Shown here in pieces: positions 60,896 to 64,000 of a stretch of DNA of 64,000 nucleotides (position 1 is its first letter; the number at the start of each line of letters is the position of its first letter). A program made the translations under genes and the position numbers. The notes below the pieces were generated by a model. The model saw only the letters and a program-made list of their open reading frames with translations. It was not told the DNA's origin and did no database searches. Where the stretch lies: the NCBI GenBank assembly GCA_944380775.1, contig CALWIP010000027.1, positions 1 to 64,000 on the forward strand, read 5' to 3'. Source of the DNA: an uncultured Clostridia bacterium. GTDB lineage: Bacteria; Bacillota; Clostridia; Oscillospirales; Acutalibacteraceae.

Positions 60896-62269
60896 GTGAG
60901 CTTTGGAAGCAAAATGACAAATTATTCCGGCGAAATTTTGCGCGACCTGAAGGAATTGGTTGCCATCCCGTCTGTGCGTGAGGAAGCCGCGCCGGGCGCG
61001 CCGTTTGGGGAACCCTGCCGCCGCGTCTTGGACCGTGCGCTGGAAATGGCGGAGGCCATGGGTCTGCGCACCAAAAACCTGGACGGCTACATCGGCTATG
61101 CGGAATACGGCGAGGGCGAGGAGACCGCCGCCGTGCTGGCGCACCTGGACGTCGTGCCCGCCGGTTCCGGTTGGGATACCCCGCCGTTTACGGCGACGGA
61201 AAAAGACGGTCTATTGTTTGGCCGTGGCGTTGCCGACGACAAAGGCGCTGCCGTTGCTGCGCTCTACGGCCTCAAGGCGCTCAAGGATGCGGGCGTCAAG
61301 GGGAACCGGCGGATTCGCGTAATCTTTGGCGTCTCAGAAGAAACCGGCATGGAGGATATGGAGGAATACCTGCGCCGTGAGCCGCTGCCGGCGATGGCGT
61401 TCACGCCGGACGGCGCTTACGGCGCCTGCAACCGGGAAAAAGGGATTCTGCGTGTGACATTTACTGCGCCGCATGACGGGAGCCGCCTCTCCAGTTTTCA
61501 CGCGGGCTTGGTTGTCAATGCGGTGCCGGACCGCGCGGACGCAGTGCTCGCCTGCACGCCCAGCCAGTGGGACGCTCTGCAAACGTTGGCTGCCGGGGAT
61601 CCGGACTTGACCGTGGCTGGAAACCCGGAATGCGCAGAGGTCTCTTACCGCGGGGCGGCGGCGCACGCCATGCAGCCCACCGACGGCAAAAATGCTGCCT
61701 CTTACCTGCTGGAGGCGCTGTTCCAGGTCTTTTCCGCAGAGGAACTTGGCACGCTTCCGCGCTTTTTGCACCAGTGCGTCGGTCTGGAGAGCGACGGCGC
61801 TTCCGCCGGCGTAAAGCAATCTGACGAGCCGTCAGGTTCGCTGACACTGAATCTGGGCCTGGTTTCTGTTGCAAACGGGGAAGCCAGCGCCTCGTTCGAC
61901 ATTCGTTACCCCGTGACAGCCGATGGCCGCGCAATTGCCGCGGAGCTGGAAACCCGAGCAAAGGCTTCCGGAGTCGCGCTGAAAAAAACAGACCTGACGG
62001 AGCCGCTTTACCTCCCCGCAGACAGCGCGCTTATCCAGCTTTTACTCGGTGCGTACCGGGAGGTCATGGGCGAAGACGCCCCGCTGTATTCCACCGGCGG
62101 CGGAACCTACGCCCGCTCGCTGAAAGGCCGCGGCGTCGCTTGCGGGCCGTTCTTTCCTGGCGAGCCGGACCGCCGCCCGCACAACGCCAATGAAAATATT
62201 GAGATCGAGAAATTTTTGCTTCACACGCAAATTTGCCTGGAAGCAATGTACCGGATGTTCACAGCATAA
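60896..62269 (+). CDS. pepV: M20-family dipeptidase PepV
   Basis: This 457-residue zinc aminopeptidase of the M20A/PepV type cleaves dipeptides. It has the metal-binding AVLAHLDVVPAG (His and Asp), the bridging Asp in GRGVADDKGAA, the catalytic Glu in GVSEETGMEDM, and the late YSTGGGTYAR and PGEPDRRPHNANENI with the last metal His. A lid domain occupies about residues 180-370. The start is a GTG at 60896 after AAAAAGGAGAGG. The last 14 codons and the terminator are repeated downstream. Confidence 0.93.
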   Translation: MSFGSKMTNYSGEILRDLKELVAIPSVREEAAPGAPFGEPCRRVLDRALEMAEAMGLRTKNLDGYIGYAEYGEGEETAAVLAHLDVVPAGSGWDTPPFTATEKDGLLFGRGVADDKGAAVAALYGLKALKDAGVKGNRRIRVIFGVSEETGMEDMEEYLRREPLPAMAFTPDGAYGACNREKGILRVTFTAPHDGSRLSSFHAGLVVNAVPDRADAVLACTPSQWDALQTLAAGDPDLTVAGNPECAEVSYRGAAAHAMQPTDGKNAASYLLEALFQVFSAEELGTLPRFLHQCVGLESDGASAGVKQSDEPSGSLTLNLGLVSVANGEASASFDIRYPVTADGRAIAAELETRAKASGVALKKTDLTEPLYLPADSALIQLLLGAYREVMGEDAPLYSTGGGTYARSLKGRGVACGPFFPGEPDRRPHNANENIEIEKFLLHTQICLEAMYRMFTA

Positions 62270-62280
62270 CAGAGGACTGG

Positions 62281-62309
62281 GCGGCGTGGGTTTCCCCACG
62301 CCGCTTTTG
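62281..62309 (+). terminator. pepV terminator, first copy
   Basis: GCGGCGTGGG / CCCACGCCGC stem is followed by TTTTGG. Confidence 0.8.
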
Positions 62310-62371
62310 GGTCTGACGCAAATTTGCCTGGAAGCGATGGAACGGATGTTCACAGCATAACAGAGAACTGG

Positions 62372-62400
62372 GCGGCGTGGGTTTCCCCACGCCGCTTTTG
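62372..62400 (+). terminator. pepV terminator, duplicated copy
   Basis: The stem and short T-run are identical to the first copy 91 bases upstream. Confidence 0.8.
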
Positions 62401-62473
62401 GGCCTGACGCAAATTTGCCTGGAAGCGATGGAGCGGTTCGCGGCATCTTCCAACGGGTCTGCGTGGGAAACAC

Positions 62474-62526
62474 TTGACAATTCCGCGCAATAGGATTATC
62501 CTATCGTTATACGATATATCGTGTAA
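62474..62526 (+). promoter_or_regulatory. padR promoter with overlapping palindromic operator
   Basis: TTGACA (62474-62479) and TATCCT (62497-62502) are 17 bases apart. A near-perfect 20-base palindrome built on CGATATATCG (62507-62526) covers the expected transcription start, which suggests PadR autorepression. Confidence 0.72.
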
Positions 62527-62544
62527 TGATATAGTGAGGGAATC

Positions 62545-62850
62545 ATGGATCAACAGCCGATGACAGAAGCGACTTTTTATATCCTGCTTGCGCTGCTCCG
62601 GCCTGGCCACGGGTACGGTATCATGCAGCGCGTGAAGGAAATCTCCGGCGGGCGTGTGCAGGTTGGGCCGGGTACATTGTACGGCGTCTTGAACCGCATG
62701 CGGAAGGACGGCCTCGCCACGTTAGAAACGAAAGAAGAACGGCGCAAGATCTACGCGCTGACCGGCGCAGGGCGGCAGGCCCTGGAGCAGGAGAGGGAAC
62801 GTCTCCGCAGGATGGTAGAGGACGGCGACAGAGAGGAGAGGTACGGATGA
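62545..62850 (+). CDS. PadR family transcriptional regulator
   Basis: This 101-residue winged-helix protein is typical of the short PadR-s2 type. It has TEATFYILLALLRPGHGYGI, the recognition region VGPGTLYGVLNRM, the wing KIYALT, and a C-terminal dimerisation helix. It probably represses itself and the following DUF2812 gene, with which it overlaps by ATGA. Confidence 0.93.
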   Translation: MDQQPMTEATFYILLALLRPGHGYGIMQRVKEISGGRVQVGPGTLYGVLNRMRKDGLATLETKEERRKIYALTGAGRQALEQERERLRRMVEDGDREERYG

Positions 62851-63998
62851 AGCGGAAATACCGGTTCCACCCAGAAGAATATGAGATCGGCGAAACCGAG
62901 CAATTTTACGAATCGATGGCGGCGAAAGGCTGGCTGCTAGAACGCCGCGGGACCTGGCTCAGCCGTTTTCGCAAGGCGGCGCCGCAACGGCGCCGATACC
63001 GCGTGGAAGTGGCGTCCGGAAGCGAAGGCAGCTTGCCGGAGGACCAGGTTGCGCTGTACCAGGAGAGCGGCTGGGAGCTTGCGGCGCAGTGCGGCGTGTT
63101 TGCGGTGTTCAGCGCGCCGGAATGCTGCGCCGTGCCCGAACTTTACACGGACGCTGCATCCCAAGCGCCTATGCTGCACACGCTTTGGCGGCGCTATACG
63201 GTGGGCGCGCTGGCGGAGACGGTTGCGGCCGCAGCGCTGCTCCTGGCGTGGGTCGCCTTCAGCCGGAACAACCCGCTGGCAGAATTCCTTTACGCTTTCT
63301 TCTTCGCCCCTTCCGCCCTTTTGGCGGTGCTCCTTTTCTTTGTTTGGAGCGTTTTTTCTCAGTGCGCCGGCGCCGTTGCCTGCCGGCGCTTGTACCGCAG
63401 CTTGCGCCGCGGGATCCCGCTTTCCCACCAAAAACAGGCGCGTCATCCTGCGCGGGCTGTCCGTCGGGCCTTGGGCGGCGTTTTATGCCTTTCCCTCCTG
63501 CTCACGGTGGGGCAGCTTGCGTCTGCCCATGAACGCCCGTTGCCGCAGCAAGCGGACGGGCCGTACTTGTTGCTGGAAGATCTCGGATTTACCGGTGTGC
63601 GCGGCGTGGATTTCCTGGGAAATGAAAGCGAATTGGAGACCGGGCGCTCGGCGCTGCTTTCGTACTGGCACGCCTATGAATTTCAGGAAGACGGCAGCGG
63701 CGGTATTTGGATGTATCAGGATTGCTATGAATTGCCCAACGGATCCGCCGCCCGCCTGTTCGCGCGGGTCTTAATGGCGCGTTCCCTCTTCTACGGCGGA
63801 GAAAGCGGATTTTCTGCCTGTGAGATTCCCGGCCTGGACCTGGCTTACGATTCCCCGTTGGAACATCTTGCAGTCAAGGGGAACCGTGTGATTTTAATCA
63901 CGACCGGGATCGATCATTTAAAAGGGAGCGGCTCCAGTCCCTCCCCTACGCTGGTTGCCATCGCCGAAAAATGGAGCGGCGAGGGGGCCGCGGCATAA
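62847..63998 (+). CDS. DUF2812 domain-containing membrane protein
   Basis: This 383-residue protein has the DUF2812 N-terminal module (about residues 1-100, with KGWLLERRG and QESGWELAAQCGVFAVF). Two membrane helices (about residues 125-175) and another near 215 follow, then an extracytoplasmic C-terminal domain of about 150 residues. PadR-DUF2812 pairs are common in Firmicutes and are thought to respond to envelope stress or drugs, but no function is proven. The start overlaps the padR stop and the stop lies at the very end of the window. Confidence 0.85.
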   Translation: MKRKYRFHPEEYEIGETEQFYESMAAKGWLLERRGTWLSRFRKAAPQRRRYRVEVASGSEGSLPEDQVALYQESGWELAAQCGVFAVFSAPECCAVPELYTDAASQAPMLHTLWRRYTVGALAETVAAAALLLAWVAFSRNNPLAEFLYAFFFAPSALLAVLLFFVWSVFSQCAGAVACRRLYRSLRRGIPLSHQKQARHPARAVRRALGGVLCLSLLLTVGQLASAHERPLPQQADGPYLLLEDLGFTGVRGVDFLGNESELETGRSALLSYWHAYEFQEDGSGGIWMYQDCYELPNGSAARLFARVLMARSLFYGGESGFSACEIPGLDLAYDSPLEHLAVKGNRVILITTGIDHLKGSGSSPSPTLVAIAEKWSGEGAAA

Positions 63999-64000
63999 CA

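Larger units (their letters stand above)
62225..62436 (+). repeat. 91-bp tandem repeat of the pepV 3' end and terminator (2.3 copies)
   Basis: Copy 1 (62225-62315) starts inside pepV with ACGCAAATTTGCCTGGAAGC. Copy 2 is 62316-62406, and a partial copy 3 starts at 62407. Each full unit carries the last 14 codons plus stop and the terminator stem. Only about five positions differ between copies 1 and 2. Confidence 0.95.

Overview
The window looks like chromosomal core DNA of a strictly anaerobic, probably endospore-forming, GC-rich member of the Clostridia (Oscillospiraceae/Ruminococcaceae-like). This rests on the gene families seen: two oxygen-sensitive class III ribonucleotide reductases with radical-SAM activases, a bacterial Hdr/Flx electron-transfer cluster, CwlD-like and BofC-like sporulation proteins, a T-box leader, a CIRCE element, Rex, DUF5685, DUF1846 and IreB proteins. 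I saw no rRNA, tRNA, CRISPR array, prophage or IS element. Species-level identity is not claimed.

Layout. 1-5.5 kb: the tail of a probable SpoIIM-like membrane protein, a XerD-like recombinase, a YesL-like protein, then a reverse-strand group cca - mismatch glycosylase - GH13 glycosidase. 5.5-16 kb: DUF5685 / J-domain / membrane protein trio, DUF1846 protein, MBL hydrolase, CwlD-like amidase, RadA, a small Cys-rich protein, an adaptor plus MacB/FtsX permease pair without an ATPase, and a second Xer-type recombinase. 16-20 kb: reverse-strand threonine/aspartate pathway operon (ACT protein, hom, thrB, lysC). 20-28.6 kb: class A PBP, BofC-like protein behind a sigma-G-like promoter, rRNA methyltransferase with a DegV protein, an FGGY sugar kinase divergent from a DeoR regulator, and a zinc-ribbon membrane protein.

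29-41.7 kb is the most interesting block. It runs rex, an LDH/MDH-family dehydrogenase carrying the malate-type specificity arginine, fumC, hdrB-hdrC-hdrA, flxD-flxC-flxB-flxA, then soluble fumarate-reductase-type FrdB and FrdA, a small PQ-loop-like membrane protein and a NuoE-like [2Fe-2S] protein, and ends at a strong terminator. Read together, it could encode oxaloacetate -> malate -> fumarate -> succinate. The last step would be driven by NADH through a cytoplasmic Hdr/Flx complex that may bifurcate electrons to ferredoxin. No cytochrome b or membrane anchor subunit is present. The parts are known; the combination and the proposed electron acceptor are inference.

41.7-48 kb: two complete class III RNR systems on the reverse strand. 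One catalytic subunit is fused to a C-terminal thioredoxin-like domain, and both promoters carry candidate NrdR boxes. 48-64 kb: a LytTR/GHKL two-component pair, a phenylalanine T-box followed by pheST, ireB, a YkgJ-pentapeptide fusion, pyruvate kinase, a DUF4352 lipoprotein, groES-groEL under CIRCE, PepV dipeptidase whose 3' end and terminator are tandemly duplicated (91-bp unit), and a self-regulated-looking PadR - DUF2812 pair.
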